Shown here: positions 43,225 to 51,966 of the stretch, one piece after another
Layout of the letters: every line of letters starts with the position of its first letter
How positions within the stretch are numbered: position 1 is the first letter of the stretch
Source: Acidimicrobiales bacterium
Lineage (GTDB): Bacteria > Actinomycetota > Acidimicrobiia > Acidimicrobiales > JACCXE01
Direction of reading: 5' to 3'
Assembly: GCA_035546775.1 (NCBI GenBank)
Contig: DASZWD010000067.1
Location: 1-64,000, forward strand
DNA: 64,000 bases
The notes under the pieces: model-generated
What the model was told of the DNA's origin: nothing
Seen by the model: only the letters and a program-made list of their open reading frames with translations
Databases searched by the model: none
Program-made: the position numbers and the translations under genes

Positions 43225-43431
43225 ATGTTCCTGGGCGGCGGCGTTTTTCTCTTTTTGGTCGTCCTGTTCGCCGTCGGCTTCGTCCTGCCGATCTACGCCG
43301 CGGTGCGGGCGTTCAACAACGCCGACAATGGCTGGGGCATCGGCATCCTCATCGGCATGTTCTTCCCCCTCGTGGGCATCATCCTGGCCGTCGTCTACCT
43401 CGGCCAGCAGGGATCACGACCCCGGTACTGA
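43225..43431 (+). CDS. Two-helix membrane protein
   Basis: A 68-residue protein with two hydrophobic helices (VFLFLVVLFAVGFVLPIYAAV; GILIGMFFPLVGIILAVVYL) joined by an N-N-A-D-N-G-W loop. The layout resembles small actinobacterial PLDc_N-like or superinfection-immunity-like membrane proteins, but it is too short to name. Its stop lies 1 bp before the next start. Confidence 0.65.
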   Translation: MFLGGGVFLFLVVLFAVGFVLPIYAAVRAFNNADNGWGIGILIGMFFPLVGIILAVVYLGQQGSRPRY

Positions 43432-43432
43432 C

Positions 43433-44221
43433 GTGCTCGCCTGCGTGGTGAACGTCAGCGAGGGCCGGCGCACCGATGTGATCGCCGCCCTCGCCGCCGC
43501 GGCGGGCGATCACTGCCTCGACGTGCATTCCGACGCCGACCACCACCGCAGCGTGTTCTGGCTTGCCGGCCCGCGGGTCGAAGACGCCGCCCGGGCCTTG
43601 GCGACGACGGCCGTGCGCACCCTAGACATCCACGACCACCAGGGAGTTCACCCCCGGATCGGCGTGCTCGACGTCGTACCCTTCGTTCCCGTCGCCCCTC
43701 CGTCGACCATGGAGGACGCGCTCGGGGCCCGCAACGCGTTCGCCGCCTGGGCCGGCAGCGAACTGCGGTTGCCCTGCTTTCTCTACGGGCCCGAGCGCAC
43801 CTTGCCTCAGGTCCGCCGCGGCGCATTCAGGACCCTGCACCCCGACGCCGGACCTCCCGAGCCACACCCGACCGCCGGCGCCGCCGCCGTCGGTGCCCGC
43901 GGCCCGCTTGTGGCCTACAACCTGTGGCTGGCGCGTCCCGACATCGAAACGGCGCAGCTCATCGCCCGCGAACTGCGCAGCGAATCCGTGCGCGCGCTCG
44001 CCCTGGTCGTGGGTGACCATGTGCAGGTCAGCTGCAATCTGATCGCGCCCACGGTGATCGGCCCGGCCGAGATCTACGACGCGGTGGCGGCTCGCACCGA
44101 CATTGCGCGGGCAGAACTCGTTGGCCTCATCGGCGCCGACGTTCTGGGACGGATCGATCCGGCGCGCTGGGCGCAACTCGACCTCGGCGAAAATCGCACG
44201 CTCGAGGCCCGACTCCCGTAG
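43433..44221 (+). CDS. ftcD: Glutamate formimidoyltransferase
   Basis: A 262-residue formiminotransferase-type protein that would move a formimino group from formiminoglutamate to tetrahydrofolate in histidine breakdown. The N-terminal pattern C-V-V-N-V-S-E-G-R, then D-V-H-S-D-A-D-H-H-R-S-V-F and V-H-P-R-I-G-V-L-D-V-V-P match the family; the histidine in D-H-H-R is the expected catalytic region. The cyclodeaminase domain of fused enzymes is absent. Other hut genes are not nearby, so it may serve a different one-carbon reaction. The GTG at 43433 matches the family N-terminus. Confidence 0.88.
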   Translation: MLACVVNVSEGRRTDVIAALAAAAGDHCLDVHSDADHHRSVFWLAGPRVEDAARALATTAVRTLDIHDHQGVHPRIGVLDVVPFVPVAPPSTMEDALGARNAFAAWAGSELRLPCFLYGPERTLPQVRRGAFRTLHPDAGPPEPHPTAGAAAVGARGPLVAYNLWLARPDIETAQLIARELRSESVRALALVVGDHVQVSCNLIAPTVIGPAEIYDAVAARTDIARAELVGLIGADVLGRIDPARWAQLDLGENRTLEARLP

Positions 44222-44251
44222 CCGAGCCCCGGGGGAAGTAGCGGCGACCCG

Positions 44252-44536
44252 TTAGGACGCGGTGTTCGCCGCGGCCGCGCGGCGGGCGAGGGCGCGTGAG
44301 CGACGCACGCGACGGCGCTCGCGCTCGCTCATGCCGCCCCAGATACCGAACTTCTCCCCGTTCGCCAGGGCGAACTCGAGGCACTCCTCACGCACCACGC
44401 AGCCCTTGCAGACCTCTTTGGCCTCTCGGGTCGACGCGCCGCGTTCGGGGAAGAACAAGTCGGGGTCGACGCCCATGCAGTTGGCGTACTCCTGCCAACT
44501 CCGGTCGTCACCTTCCAAAACACTTACGAGATTCAT
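44252..44536 (-). CDS. WhiB2/WhmD-like Fe-S regulator
   Basis: A 94-residue WhiB-family protein. Cysteines follow the C-x(n)-C-x-x-C-x5-C pattern (Y-A-N-C; C-K-G-C-V-V-R-E-E-C), with S-T-R-E-A-K-E-V-C and F-G-I-W-G-G-M-S-E-R-E-R-R-R. These signatures and the W-Q-E-Y-A start fit WhiB2/WhmD, needed for septation in mycobacteria and Streptomyces. The ATG at 44536 was preferred over one at 44593. It diverges from the carboxypeptidase gene. Confidence 0.93.
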   Translation of the reverse strand: MNLVSVLEGDDRSWQEYANCMGVDPDLFFPERGASTREAKEVCKGCVVREECLEFALANGEKFGIWGGMSERERRRVRRSRALARRAAAANTAS

Positions 44537-44657
44537 CGGTCGCTCCCTCCCCGGCATCGCGTGAACTACTTGCACCGATGGAATTACAAGCATGTGATAC
44601 TTGAATTTTCACGACCGCGCAAGAGCGCGAGTGCGCTTTTGCGTAGTTTTCGGGCCC

Positions 44658-46346
44658 GTGGTCGACATTCCCCGTGACCGATTCGTGCGTTACCGCGAGC
44701 TCACCGAGCTCCTCGACGCCTTTGCGGCCGAGCATCCCGACCTCGTGGCGCTGTCCGAAATCGGCCGTTCGCACGAAGATCGGCCCATCACACTCGTCAC
44801 GCTGACCAACACCGCGACCGGCCCGCACGACGAGAAACCGGCGCTGTGGGTCGACGCGAACATCCACGCCACCGAGCACACCGGCGGCCTCGCGGCGCTC
44901 AACCTGATCCACAAACTCGTCTCCGAGTACGGCATCGACCCGACCGTGACCCGCGCCCTCGACACGCGCTGCTTCTACGTCGTGCCCCGCATGAATCCCG
45001 ACGGCGTAGAGCTCGCTCTCGGCGAGCGGCCGCGGTACGTACGGTCCTCGGCGCGCGCCTACCCGCGCACGGAGCAGCAGGACGGCCTCGTGCCCGAAGA
45101 CATGGACGGCGACGGCCGCATCCTCACGATGCGCATCCCCGACCCGAACGGCCCGTGGAAGCCGTACTTCGACGACCCGCGCCTCCTCGTGCCCCGTGAC
45201 CCGACCGAGGAGGGCACCGGCCCGTATTACCGGTTGCTCGACGAAGGTCGGATGCAGAACTACGACGGCGTGACGATCAAGTACGCACCGGCGCTCGCCG
45301 GCCTCGACATGAACCGCAACTACCCCGTCGAATGGCGCCCGGAGGGCGAGCAGCACGGCGCCGGCCCGTATCCCACCAGCGAGCCCGAGATCCGCGCCGT
45401 GGTCCAGGCGATCGTCGACCGGCCCAACATCTGCGCCTTCGTGCAGTACCACACGATGTCGGGCGTCCACCTGCGCCCCTACGGCACCAAGAGCGACGAA
45501 GGCCTGCCCACGTTCGACCTCAATGTGTTCAAGGCCATCGGCAAGAAGGCCACCGAGCTCACCAAGTATCCGGCGGTGAGCGTCTTCCACGACTTCCGCT
45601 ACGACCCCAAGGACACGATCACGGGCGTCGCCGACGACTGGGCCTACGACCACCTCGGCATCCACGCGTGGACGACCGAGTTCTGGTCGCCGATGCGCGC
45701 CGCGGGCATCGAGGAGTACAAGTTCATCGAGTGGTGGGACGAACACCCGCTCGAGGACGACTTGAAGCTGCTGGCGTGGGCCGACGAGGTCGCACCGGGC
45801 GAGGGCTACGTCGACTGGTATCCCTACGATCACCCGGACCTCGGGCCGGTCGAACTCGGCGGCTGGAACGATCAGCTCGTCATCCGTAACCCACCGCCGC
45901 ACCTCCTGGCGGACGAAGTGGCACCGCACGCCGATTTCGCCATCTGGCACCTGATGATCTCGCCGCTGCTTCGCCTACGGTCCACGGAGGTGGAATCGGT
46001 GGGCGACGGAGCGTGGCGCGTCCGCGTCGTCGTGGAGAACAGTGGGTGGCTGCCGACGAACGTCACCCAGAAGGCGATCGAACGCAAGGCGGTGCGACCG
46101 ATCGAAGCGCGGTTGACGGTCACCGGTGACGGCCGCGTCGTCGGTGAACCCAAGATCGAGTTGGGTCAGCTCAGCGGGCGAGTCGGCAAGACGTCGATGC
46201 TCGGCGGCTTCGGCGGCGCCTCCGACCCGACGACCGATCGCGCCAAGGCGGAGTGGATCGTGCGCGCCCCGGCGGGTGCACAGGTGGGCGTCGAGGTGTG
46301 GTCTCCCCGCGCCGGAGTCGTGCGCGCCACGCTCGAGTTGGCGTGA
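44658..46346 (+). CDS. M14 zinc carboxypeptidase
   Basis: A 562-residue metallocarboxypeptidase. Zinc ligands His70 and Glu73 lie in N-I-H-A-T-E-H-T-G-G; substrate residues in D-M-N-R-N-Y-P and the third ligand in Q-Y-H-T-M-S-G follow; the catalytic glutamate is in W-T-T-E-F-W. A β-sandwich C-terminal region (WRVRVVVENSGWLPTNVT) follows, as in large bacterial M14 proteins. No signal peptide is evident. The GTG at 44658 is preferred; a TTG at 44601 would add an Arg-rich stretch. The stop overlaps the next start by 4 bp. Confidence 0.9.
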   Translation: MVDIPRDRFVRYRELTELLDAFAAEHPDLVALSEIGRSHEDRPITLVTLTNTATGPHDEKPALWVDANIHATEHTGGLAALNLIHKLVSEYGIDPTVTRALDTRCFYVVPRMNPDGVELALGERPRYVRSSARAYPRTEQQDGLVPEDMDGDGRILTMRIPDPNGPWKPYFDDPRLLVPRDPTEEGTGPYYRLLDEGRMQNYDGVTIKYAPALAGLDMNRNYPVEWRPEGEQHGAGPYPTSEPEIRAVVQAIVDRPNICAFVQYHTMSGVHLRPYGTKSDEGLPTFDLNVFKAIGKKATELTKYPAVSVFHDFRYDPKDTITGVADDWAYDHLGIHAWTTEFWSPMRAAGIEEYKFIEWWDEHPLEDDLKLLAWADEVAPGEGYVDWYPYDHPDLGPVELGGWNDQLVIRNPPPHLLADEVAPHADFAIWHLMISPLLRLRSTEVESVGDGAWRVRVVVENSGWLPTNVTQKAIERKAVRPIEARLTVTGDGRVVGEPKIELGQLSGRVGKTSMLGGFGGASDPTTDRAKAEWIVRAPAGAQVGVEVWSPRAGVVRATLELA

Positions 46347-48700
46347 TCGAACTTCCGCTGGGCGGCCGACTGGTCGTCACCGGCAACCTGGCACAAGGTC
46401 CCAAGCCCTCGTTCGCCGCCATCGCGGCGGTGAACGAACTCGTGGTTCTCCTCGGTGCCTGGGACGGCCCCGGTGTGTTCGTGGTGTGCGACGAGCAGTC
46501 GACGGTCGACGAGTACCCGCGCCTTGCTGATGCCCTGTCTGCCTTCGGCTCCGACGGCAACCGGCGCGTCGTCTTCCTCGCCGACGCTGAAACGCTCGAC
46601 GTCGCCGTCGTGACGGGCGTGGGCAACCGCACCGTACGCATCGCGCGCTGCGCCACGACGCGGAAAGACCGGGCACTGTTCGGCGAGGGCTACGCCGGAG
46701 TCATCGACGCCGACCCCGCTCCCCGCTTCGAAGACCTCGGCAGCGGGTTCAGCGCGTCGTGCGGGACCGTCGGCGAAGTCGTGCAGCCACGGCGACGCAT
46801 GCTCGGGCTGCCCCAGACGACGGTGCCGACGCGCGTCGCGTCGTGGGTCGAGGTCGAAGCGGGCGCCGACCTGCACGCCCGGCTCTGGTACTGCAGCGTC
46901 GACGTTCCGGGCGCGTCGTTCCTCGACCGCATCGCGGCGCGTCGGGCGACGGCACCTGACCGCCCGACCCGCGTCGCCGTCTTCCCGTCGGGCGAGTCGT
47001 GGCCGCCGCCCACAGAAGCCGCGCTCGACCGCCGGGCGCGCGTGCGCCGCCGCGGGGCCGCCCTCATCGCCCTCGCCGGACTGCTCGACGTCGCGTCGGC
47101 CATCACGCCGCCGCTCGAGCAGCGACTGCACGCGCTGCTGCGCCTCGTACCGCTCGCCGTGCCGCAGACCGCCACGGCGCTCGTCACCCTGTCGGGCCTC
47201 GCGCTGCTGGCGCTGGCCCGTGGCGTGCGCCGCGGCCAGTTGCGCGCCCACCGCGTCGCCATGGCGCTCCTCGTCGGATCGCTTGTCCTCCACGTGGTCA
47301 AGGGCGTCGACGTCGAAGAGGCGGTCACCGCCGGGCTCGTCGCCGCCTATCTGTACGTGCACCGCGACGATTTCGGAGCCCGCAGCCGCGAACGCGCCAT
47401 CCGCCACGGCGTGCGCGTGGCGGCCGGTGGCCTGATCGCCACCGTCGTGTCGGTCGCCGGCGCGCTCGAGATCATCACCAGCGCCCGCGGCTCGCGCTTG
47501 GCGCTGCGCGACGCCTTCCTGGCGACGGTCGAGCGACTGGTCGGTATCACCAACGTGAAGCTGCCCGACCGCGTCGACGACTTCATGTCGCCGATGCTCC
47601 TCGCCGTTTCCGTCGGCTTCTTCTTCTGGATCGCGTGGCAGGCCATCCGCCCCGTCGCCGTGCGCCGCAGCAACCGCGACGAACTCGTCCGGGCGCGGCG
47701 CATCATCGACCAGTACTGCACCGGAACGCTCGACTACTTCGCCCTGCGCGAAGACAAAGAGTTCTTCTTCAGCGGCGAGTCCCTCGTCGCCTACGCCGTG
47801 CACCAGAGTGTGTGCCTCGTGTCGCCCGACCCGATCGGCCCGGTGTGGGAACGCGCCGCGGTGTGGGACGACTTCTTGCACTTCGCCGACGAGCACGGGT
47901 GGAGCGTCGGCCTCCTCGGCGTCGACGAGGACTGGTTGCCGATCTATCGCGCCGCGGGCATGCACGACATGTACGTGGGCGACGAGGCCGTCGTCGACGC
48001 GTCGCGCTTCAGCCTCGACGGTCCGCGCCGCAAGGCGCTGCGCCAGGCGACCAACCGCGTGCTGCGCTACGGCTACTCGGTCACGTTCCACGATCCGAGC
48101 GAAGTCGACGAGGAATACAAGCAGCGGGTGCTGGCAGTGATGACGAAGAGCCGCCGCGGCGACGTCGAGCGCGGGTTCTCCATGACCCTCGGACGCATCT
48201 TCAATCCGGAGGACAAGGGACTGTTGCTGGCGGTGTGCGCCGACAAGGACGGCACGCCGGTGGCCTTCTGCCAGTTCGTGCCCGCGCCCGGCATCAACGG
48301 GTTCTCGCTCGACCTGATGCGACGCGACGACGGCGACCACCCCAACGGCCTGCTCGACTTCGTGATCGTGCAAACGCTGCTGCACCTGCGCGACGGCGGC
48401 TACGAAAAGCTCGGCCTCAACTTCGCCACCATGCGGGCGCTGCTTGCGGGTGAGACGGGTGCGGGGTTGACGACGCGCATCGAGCGCTGGGCGGTGCGAC
48501 ACATGTCGGGCTCGATGCAAATCGAGTCGCTGTGGTACTTCAACTCGAAGTTCGACCCCGAGTGGCAACCACGCTTCGCCGTCTACGACACCGTGGGCAA
48601 CATCGTGCCGATCGCCTTCGCCATTGCACGGGCGGAGTCGTGGTGGGAGTTGCCGCTCATCGGTCGCTTCCTCATGCCTGCCGAAGCCCAGACGCGTTAG
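46343..48700 (+). CDS. MprF-like protein with DUF2156 domain
   Basis: A 785-residue membrane protein. Residues 1-220 are an unusual soluble domain; the sequence then has about six helices (for example LVTLSGLALLALARG; VAMALLVGSLVLHVV) and a C-terminal DUF2156/LPG-synthase domain (about 460-760) with F-A-L-R-E-D-K-E-F-F-F-S, V-A-Y-A-V and G-L-N-F-A-T-M. MprF enzymes add lysine from tRNA to phosphatidylglycerol; the substrate here is not proven and many DUF2156 proteins remain uncharacterised. It is coupled to the M14 gene by GTGA and overlaps the convergent gene by 4 bp. Confidence 0.82.
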   Translation: MIELPLGGRLVVTGNLAQGPKPSFAAIAAVNELVVLLGAWDGPGVFVVCDEQSTVDEYPRLADALSAFGSDGNRRVVFLADAETLDVAVVTGVGNRTVRIARCATTRKDRALFGEGYAGVIDADPAPRFEDLGSGFSASCGTVGEVVQPRRRMLGLPQTTVPTRVASWVEVEAGADLHARLWYCSVDVPGASFLDRIAARRATAPDRPTRVAVFPSGESWPPPTEAALDRRARVRRRGAALIALAGLLDVASAITPPLEQRLHALLRLVPLAVPQTATALVTLSGLALLALARGVRRGQLRAHRVAMALLVGSLVLHVVKGVDVEEAVTAGLVAAYLYVHRDDFGARSRERAIRHGVRVAAGGLIATVVSVAGALEIITSARGSRLALRDAFLATVERLVGITNVKLPDRVDDFMSPMLLAVSVGFFFWIAWQAIRPVAVRRSNRDELVRARRIIDQYCTGTLDYFALREDKEFFFSGESLVAYAVHQSVCLVSPDPIGPVWERAAVWDDFLHFADEHGWSVGLLGVDEDWLPIYRAAGMHDMYVGDEAVVDASRFSLDGPRRKALRQATNRVLRYGYSVTFHDPSEVDEEYKQRVLAVMTKSRRGDVERGFSMTLGRIFNPEDKGLLLAVCADKDGTPVAFCQFVPAPGINGFSLDLMRRDDGDHPNGLLDFVIVQTLLHLRDGGYEKLGLNFATMRALLAGETGAGLTTRIERWAVRHMSGSMQIESLWYFNSKFDPEWQPRFAVYDTVGNIVPIAFAIARAESWWELPLIGRFLMPAEAQTR

Positions 48701-49941
48701 CGCACGAGGTACCACGCGGGCAGGAACGCCATCAGCGCGGCGGTGAACACCACCAGCGTCGTGGACACCCACCCGCTGCGCCACTCGCCGAGCACGTCGG
48801 CGCGCGCCGCCAGCGCCATCAGCAGCAGGATTGGCGGCGCCGCCAACCCGTTGAACAAGGCGGCGAGAAACAGGGCGTGGATCGGGTTGACGTGACCGAA
48901 GTTCAGGGCGGCGCCGATGACCATGCCGCCGGCGATGACGCCGTAGAACCCCGGCGCCTGGCGCAGCGTGCGCGACAACCCCTCGTCCCACGCGAACGTC
49001 TCGGCGATGGCGTAGGCGCTCGAACCCACGAGCGTCGGGATGGCGAGCAGGCCCGTCCCGACGATGCCGAGCGTGAACAGCAGGCTGGCGAATCGCCCGG
49101 CAACGGGTCGCAACGCGGCGGCCGCCTCCTGCGCCGTCTCGATCGACGCGCCGTGCTTGCCGAGCGTTACCGCCGTCGCGGTGAGGATGGCGAACATGAC
49201 GAAGACGCCGGCGGTGATACCGGCCACGACGTCGATGCGCATCCGGCGCAGTTCGGCGCGCGTCATCTCCTCCGTGGCGTGCTCCTCGACCTCCTCGGCC
49301 GCTTGCCAAAAGAACAGGTAGGGCGAGATTGTCGTGCCGAAGATGGCGATGAGCGCCGCCAGGTGGGTGCGATCGTTGTGCCACGTCGGGCGGAACGTGG
49401 CGCGCGCCACCTCGCCCCACGGGACGTGCACCGACAGCAGCACGGCGAAGTAGGCCACCAACGACAGCACGAGCCAGCGCAGCAGTTTCGAATAGCGCTC
49501 GTAGGGCACGCGGATCTCGAGCATCGTGATCCCCGCGGCGAAGACGACGACGCCCACGGCGAGCGGCACGGGCGCCACGAGATGCAGCGCGGCGGCCATC
49601 GACCCGAGGTCGGCGCCGACGTTGAACGTGTTGGCGGCGACCACGAGCAGCAGCACCGGGTAGACGACAACTGACGGATAGCGGCGACGCACGATCGACG
49701 CCAGCCCGCGGTCGGTGACGAGCCCGAAGCGGGCCGCCAACTCGACGACGGCAGCGGCAAGGGGCAGCGACACCAGCGCCGTCCACAACAGGTCGAAGCG
49801 CAGCGTGGCGCCGACCTGTGAGTAGGTGCCGATGCCTGACGGGTCGTCGTCGGCCGCGCCCGTGATCAGACCGGGGCCAAGGGACCTGAAGTAACCGCCG
49901 CGAAGGCGCGCGTGCCGGCGATGGTTGCGGCGGCGGGGCAA
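48697..49941 (-). CDS. NRAMP-related metal transporter
   Basis: A 414-residue transporter of the NRAMP (SLC11) family with about 11 helices. The helix-1 metal site reads D33-P-S-G instead of D-P-G-N. The helix-6 site reads T-I-S-P-Y-L-F-F-W-Q, lacking the methionine of Mn/Fe-selective NRAMPs. Both changes are those of the NRAMP-related (NRMT) branch, where magnesium transport has been shown for one member. Substrate is therefore uncertain. The TTG start follows directly after the VWA gene stop with no base between, so they are cotranscribed. Confidence 0.88.
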   Translation of the reverse strand: MPRRRNHRRHARLRGGYFRSLGPGLITGAADDDPSGIGTYSQVGATLRFDLLWTALVSLPLAAAVVELAARFGLVTDRGLASIVRRRYPSVVVYPVLLLVVAANTFNVGADLGSMAAALHLVAPVPLAVGVVVFAAGITMLEIRVPYERYSKLLRWLVLSLVAYFAVLLSVHVPWGEVARATFRPTWHNDRTHLAALIAIFGTTISPYLFFWQAAEEVEEHATEEMTRAELRRMRIDVVAGITAGVFVMFAILTATAVTLGKHGASIETAQEAAAALRPVAGRFASLLFTLGIVGTGLLAIPTLVGSSAYAIAETFAWDEGLSRTLRQAPGFYGVIAGGMVIGAALNFGHVNPIHALFLAALFNGLAAPPILLLMALAARADVLGEWRSGWVSTTLVVFTAALMAFLPAWYLVR

Positions 49942-51963
49942 CTAGCGCGCGGTATGGGCGCGGCGGTCGCCGCTGAGTGAGCGCTTGTGCTCGATGAAGT
50001 CGACGAGCACGTAGTCGCCGAGCGTTTCCGGCGTCGTGAAGAAGGCGCGGCCCTGGTTGAGCTGCGTCAGCTTCTCGATGAAGGCTTTCAAGTACGACGT
50101 GGCGTCGAGCATGAACGTGTTGATCTTGATGCCGTCGCGCGTGAGGCGGATCACTTCCTTGAAGGTAGCGTCGATGGTCTCCTGCACCGGCGGGTAGCTG
50201 AAGAAGACCTCGCCGTCGTCCTGGATGTGGGCCGTCGGTTCGCCGTCGGTGATCATGATGATTTGCTTGGTGCCCGACTGGCGCGCCAGCAGCTGGCGGG
50301 CGAGCAGGAAACCGTGCTGCATGTTGGTGCCGTACACGAAGTCCCACGACACCTCGGGCAGGTCGCGCGGCTTGAGCACGCGCGCCACCTCGGAGAAACC
50401 GACGATGCCGAGGTAGTCCTTGGGGAACTGCGACGAGATCAACGAATGCAGCGCCATCGCCACCTTCTTGGCCGCGAGGAAGTTGTCGCGCATCGGCATC
50501 GACAGCGACAGGTCGACCATCAGCACCGTCGCCGAGCGCGTCACCGTCTCGGTGCGCTCGATCTCGAAGTCGTCGGGGGTGAGGCGCACCGGCGAGCCGG
50601 CGCCGTTGCGGCGCACCGCGTTGGCGACGGTCGCTTCGATGTTGAGGTTGAAGTTGTCGCCGAACTCGTAGGGCTTGGTCTGGAAGCTGCGCTCGTGACC
50701 CACGCCGAGCGGGTCGACCTCGTGCGTGCCCATGCGGTCCTTGGCCAGCTTGGAGAACAGGTCGCGCAGCGCGTTGCCGCCGATGCGACGCATGCCCTTG
50801 GGCGTCAGCTCGAGACGGCCTTCCTTTTGCTCGATCAGCCCCGCCTGCTCAAGCGTCTTGGACAGCTCCGCGAGCTTCTCGAGCGAGCGAGCGGAGTCAG
50901 GGCCGAGCAGCTCGGCGGCGCGGTCGAGGTCGACGTCGGCCAGCGCACCGGGCGAGGACGCCTGGCGCAGCAAGTTCTCCAGCGAGTCGAGGTCGCCAAG
51001 CTCGTTCAGCAGCGACGCCGCCTGGGCGAAGCCGAGCGGGTCCTGGCCCGAGAAGTTGTAGCGCCGCTCCCACCCGGCGCCGGGAAACGCCTGCTGCAGG
51101 TTGCTCGACAGGCGGCTCACCTGGAACGCCAGGTCCATGTCTTCCATGAGCGCTTCGGCGAGGCCTTGGAGCTGCGCCCGCTGCTCGGGCGTCATCGAGT
51201 TGAGCATCGCCTGCATCTGCGCCATCTGCTGGGCCATGTTCTCGAGCAACTCGTCGAGCGTCTGCGGGTTGTCGGGGAAGAACTGGCCGTGCTTGGCCAT
51301 GAACTCTTCGAAGGACGGATCGATCGGCTCGCCCGACTCGCGCTGTTCGAGCATGCGATTGAGGTCGTTGAACATGTCCTTCATCGCCTGCATCTGCTCA
51401 GGCGACACGTTGCCCATCGAACCCATCATCTGGTTGAACTGGGTGTTGAGGAGCTCCTGCTTCAACTCCTCCATCAACTCTTCGAACTGCTGGCGCGCCT
51501 GCTCGGACTCGAAGTCGTAGTTCTGGAGTTCACGCACCTGGCCGGCGAGGTCGGGCGGCAACAAGTCGAGCTGCAAACCCTTCTCCGCCATCGCCTGGTC
51601 GGTGACCTCCTGGCGGCGCTGATCGCCCGACTGTTTTGCTTGCTGGCGCGTTTGCTCGAGGCCTTCGCGTTCGGTCTCGACCACGTCGCGCAGGCGCTGC
51701 GCGATGTCCTCGTAGACACCGCCGAGGTCGTGGCGCTCGAGTTCGTCGCGCCGGCGGCGGCGCAGCTTCTCGAGCATCTCGCGGATGCCCTGGATGCGCT
51801 CACCGTTGGCGTCGCGCATGCCCGACTGGAGCAGCCGGCGCAGCGCGGCGTTGAGGTCGCCGTGGTACAGCAAGTCGTCGGTGACCTGGTCGAGGATGTC
51901 GTCGGCCCCGAGTTCGAACCCGGTCTGGGTCCCGTCCCAGCGGCTGTACCGGAACCGGCTCAC
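49942..51963 (-). CDS. VWA-domain protein
   Basis: A 673-residue cytoplasmic protein. A charged, Gln-rich coiled-coil region covers residues 50-330 (MEELKQELLNTQFNQMMG; ENMAQQMAQMQAML). A C-terminal von Willebrand A domain (about 470-660) has the MIDAS motif D-L-S-L-S-M and a T-D-G-E-P segment. MoxR ATPases act with VWA partners as chaperone-like pairs, and the ATPase gene lies 3 bp upstream. No membrane segment is seen. Confidence 0.88.
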   Translation of the reverse strand: MSRFRYSRWDGTQTGFELGADDILDQVTDDLLYHGDLNAALRRLLQSGMRDANGERIQGIREMLEKLRRRRRDELERHDLGGVYEDIAQRLRDVVETEREGLEQTRQQAKQSGDQRRQEVTDQAMAEKGLQLDLLPPDLAGQVRELQNYDFESEQARQQFEELMEELKQELLNTQFNQMMGSMGNVSPEQMQAMKDMFNDLNRMLEQRESGEPIDPSFEEFMAKHGQFFPDNPQTLDELLENMAQQMAQMQAMLNSMTPEQRAQLQGLAEALMEDMDLAFQVSRLSSNLQQAFPGAGWERRYNFSGQDPLGFAQAASLLNELGDLDSLENLLRQASSPGALADVDLDRAAELLGPDSARSLEKLAELSKTLEQAGLIEQKEGRLELTPKGMRRIGGNALRDLFSKLAKDRMGTHEVDPLGVGHERSFQTKPYEFGDNFNLNIEATVANAVRRNGAGSPVRLTPDDFEIERTETVTRSATVLMVDLSLSMPMRDNFLAAKKVAMALHSLISSQFPKDYLGIVGFSEVARVLKPRDLPEVSWDFVYGTNMQHGFLLARQLLARQSGTKQIIMITDGEPTAHIQDDGEVFFSYPPVQETIDATFKEVIRLTRDGIKINTFMLDATSYLKAFIEKLTQLNQGRAFFTTPETLGDYVLVDFIEHKRSLSGDRRAHTAR

Positions 51964-51966
51964 GAC

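Noticed and set aside
46166-50347. A 1393-codon open frame on the minus strand
   Set aside because: Antisense to the carboxypeptidase tail and MprF-like genes and off-frame to the NRAMP-related and VWA genes; composition is Arg/Ala/Asp without domain features.
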